NCBI GenBank assembly: GCA_017547975.1 | Contig: JAFYNU010000261.1 | Location: 1-7,882, forward strand | Source: Clostridia bacterium | GTDB lineage: Bacteria > Bacillota > Clostridia > Oscillospirales > QAMX01 | Direction: 5' to 3' | Length of the DNA: 7,882 bases | Part shown: positions 6,742-7,882 of the stretch, in pieces | Numbering within the stretch: position 1 is the first letter of the stretch | Layout: the number at the start of each line of letters is the position of its first letter | Program-made: the position numbers and the translations under genes | Notes under the pieces: model-generated | Database searches by the model: none | The model's input: the letters and a program-made list of their open reading frames with translations, nothing else | Told to the model about the DNA's origin: nothing

Positions 6742-7604
6742 TCGCCCCACCTCCTTCTTTCCATGGATTGAACGGTGTAAAATACCATCAGGGCAATCAC
6801 CGACAGGAAGTAGACGATGGCACCCAGGTCAAAGACCCCGTTGGTAAAGCTGTAGAATCGGTCGAATACCGAAACCGAGGACAGAATGGCGGCAAAGAGC
6901 CCTTCGAACATGGTATTGTCGATGCCGTAGGCAATCAGCAGGGCCGCCACCCCCAGGATGGCCACCACCCCTGCCGCCAGGTTGCTGGCGGTGAGATAGC
7001 GCACGATCAGGGCCGCCACGAAGACCAAAACCGTCAGGGCACCCAGGGATGCGGCGGCTTCGGCCGACACGAAGGAGGCCAGGTCGCTGATGAAGAAGTT
7101 GATCAGAATGATCACGAAGCAAACCGCCGCGGCAATGGCCTGGTTATCGCAGAAGGAGGACACCAGCATGCCGATGGCAATGAGCACCGACCCCATCAGG
7201 AAGAAGCCCAGGATGGCGCTGTAGGCCACAGCCATATTGATTTCTCCGTACATGGAAAGCAAAATGGGATAAACCGCCATTACCCCCATGGGAACGGCGA
7301 AAACGGTGAGCATGGCAAAATATTTGCCCATGACGATGGCGGTCATGCTCCGGGGCAGGGAATAGAGCAGAAGGTCGGTTTTCTGCTTCCTCTCCTCCGC
7401 CAGTACACGCATGGTCAAAACCGGCACCGCAATGATGAATACGAAGGACATATTGCCCAACACGTATTCGAAGTTGGTGATGCCGTTGGAAAGGTTGATC
7501 ACCATGGTGTAGATGCCGCCGAAAAGCAGAATGAAGGCGGCAAACACATAACCGATAAAGCCGGTGAAATAGGAACGCAGTTCCCGCTGATAAATCGCAA
7601 GCAT
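6738..7604 (-). CDS. ABC-2 type permease, GldF-like
   Basis: This 288-residue membrane protein has about seven or eight hydrophobic segments, near residues 13-36, 52-68, 95-117, 127-150, 156-175, 186-204, 209-226 and 257-279. Two stretches are characteristic of GldF-like permeases: MRVLAEERKQKTDLLLYSLP (65-84), the cytoplasmic coupling region after TM2, and FDRFYSFTNGVFDLGAIVYF (247-266), before the last membrane segment. The ATG at 7604-7602 follows the upstream TAA directly and has a strong ribosome site (AAAGGAGG, 8 nt before). The gene ends in a TGA overlapping the next start as ATGA. The codons for its C-terminal RRRW form the AGGAGG ribosome site of that gene. In Flavobacterium GldA/GldF/GldG form an ABC complex linked to gliding. 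In Firmicutes relatives the substrate is unknown, so the role here is limited to an ABC-2 permease subunit. Length fits the family. Confidence 0.92.
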   Translation of the reverse strand: MLAIYQRELRSYFTGFIGYVFAAFILLFGGIYTMVINLSNGITNFEYVLGNMSFVFIIAVPVLTMRVLAEERKQKTDLLLYSLPRSMTAIVMGKYFAMLTVFAVPMGVMAVYPILLSMYGEINMAVAYSAILGFFLMGSVLIAIGMLVSSFCDNQAIAAAVCFVIILINFFISDLASFVSAEAAASLGALTVLVFVAALIVRYLTASNLAAGVVAILGVAALLIAYGIDNTMFEGLFAAILSSVSVFDRFYSFTNGVFDLGAIVYFLSVIALMVFYTVQSMERRRWGE

Positions 7605-7882
7605 TTATGCCTCCTCCTTTCCGCCAACCCGGTGGCTTTCCCGGCGGTAGGCCACCTCTTCCTTGCTGCCGGTGAGCTCCAGGAAGATATCCTCCAGGCT
7701 GGACCGGATGGGCCGCATTTCCAGAATGGGCTTTTTCGCCTCCGCAAAGGCGAAGAAGACCGCCTCGGTAATATCCTGGTTTTCCTCGGTGGTCAGGCCG
7801 ATTTCCACGGTGCCCCCCTGGGGATTGATTTCAAGACTCCGGATGCCCTCCAGGGAAGCCAGAATTTCCTCCGCCTCTCCCT
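7605..7882 (-). CDS. ABC transporter ATP-binding protein, Gld-type module (C-terminal part, cut by window edge)
   Basis: The frame is open from the right edge of the window to a TAA at 7607-7605, so about 92 C-terminal residues are visible and the start lies outside. An in-frame GTG near 7808 is an internal valine, because good coding continues upstream of it. No Walker or signature motif is in view. The call rests on the regulatory C-terminal domain typical of drug/Gld-type ABC ATPases, which ends in the hallmark RSSLEDIFLELTG followed by a charged tail, and on the permease directly behind it. The stop is followed with no spacer by the permease ATG (TAAATG), and the last codons carry the permease ribosome site. 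Its inferred job is to hydrolyse ATP in the cytoplasm to power the ABC-2 permease encoded next. A different ATPase of the multidrug/Na+ efflux type cannot be excluded from this fragment alone. Confidence 0.85.
   Translation of the reverse strand, partial: GEAEEILASLEGIRSLEINPQGGTVEIGLTTEENQDITEAVFFAFAEAKKPILEMRPIRSSLEDIFLELTGSKEEVAYRRESHRVGGKEEA

Noticed and set aside
6742..6750. GTG start for the GldG-like gene
   Set aside because: The GTG is part of the AAGGAGGTG ribosome site. The ATG 9 nt later has ideal spacing and an ATGA overlap.
5833..6771. A 312-codon plus-strand open frame
   Set aside because: It is antisense to the GldG-like gene and has the same compositional look. There is no ribosome site or domain evidence.

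Overview
The window (7,882 bp, GC-rich by eye) looks like chromosomal DNA of a Gram-positive gut-type Clostridia, most likely Oscillospiraceae/Ruminococcaceae-like. The grounds are strong AGGAGG-type ribosome sites, a lipoprotein-anchored ABC binding protein, a Gld-type ABC cassette followed by a DUF4340 gene, and a low-complexity intergenic repeat mosaic of a kind I recall from such genomes. The taxonomic call is inference. Every gene I can support is on the minus strand, so transcription runs from the right edge to the left.

Right part (7882 down to 2751) is one tightly packed operon: the C-terminal end of an ABC ATPase (cut by the window edge), a GldF-like ABC-2 permease, a GldG-like auxiliary protein with a membrane segment at each end, a membrane-anchored DUF4340 protein built of what look like three divergent repeats, and a cytoplasmic clan GH-A glycoside hydrolase with two apparent catalytic glutamates. 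Junctions are TAA-ATG with no gap, ATGA (4-nt overlap), TGATG (1-nt overlap) and a 14-nt gap holding a ribosome site. The first four genes form the Gld-type ABC module, whose substrate outside gliding bacteria is unknown. The glycosidase is the unusual fifth member and may hint at a carbohydrate-related role.

At 2707-2745 a long perfect inverted repeat follows the glycosidase gene. It overlaps a good minus-strand promoter (TTGCAA-17-TATAAT) for the second operon.

Left part (2645 down to 264) is a three-gene importer of the nitrate/sulfonate/taurine (SsuABC/TauABC) type: lipoprotein binding protein, permease, and a short 190-residue ATPase. The genes overlap by 26 and 4 nt. The substrate cannot be told from sequence.

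Positions 1-270 hold no gene. They are a mosaic of short A/T-rich tandem words, a 24-nt direct repeat and several GC-rich hairpins. One hairpin, followed by a T-rich run on the minus strand, is a convincing intrinsic terminator for the importer operon. The ATPase stop codon lies inside the first repeat block.
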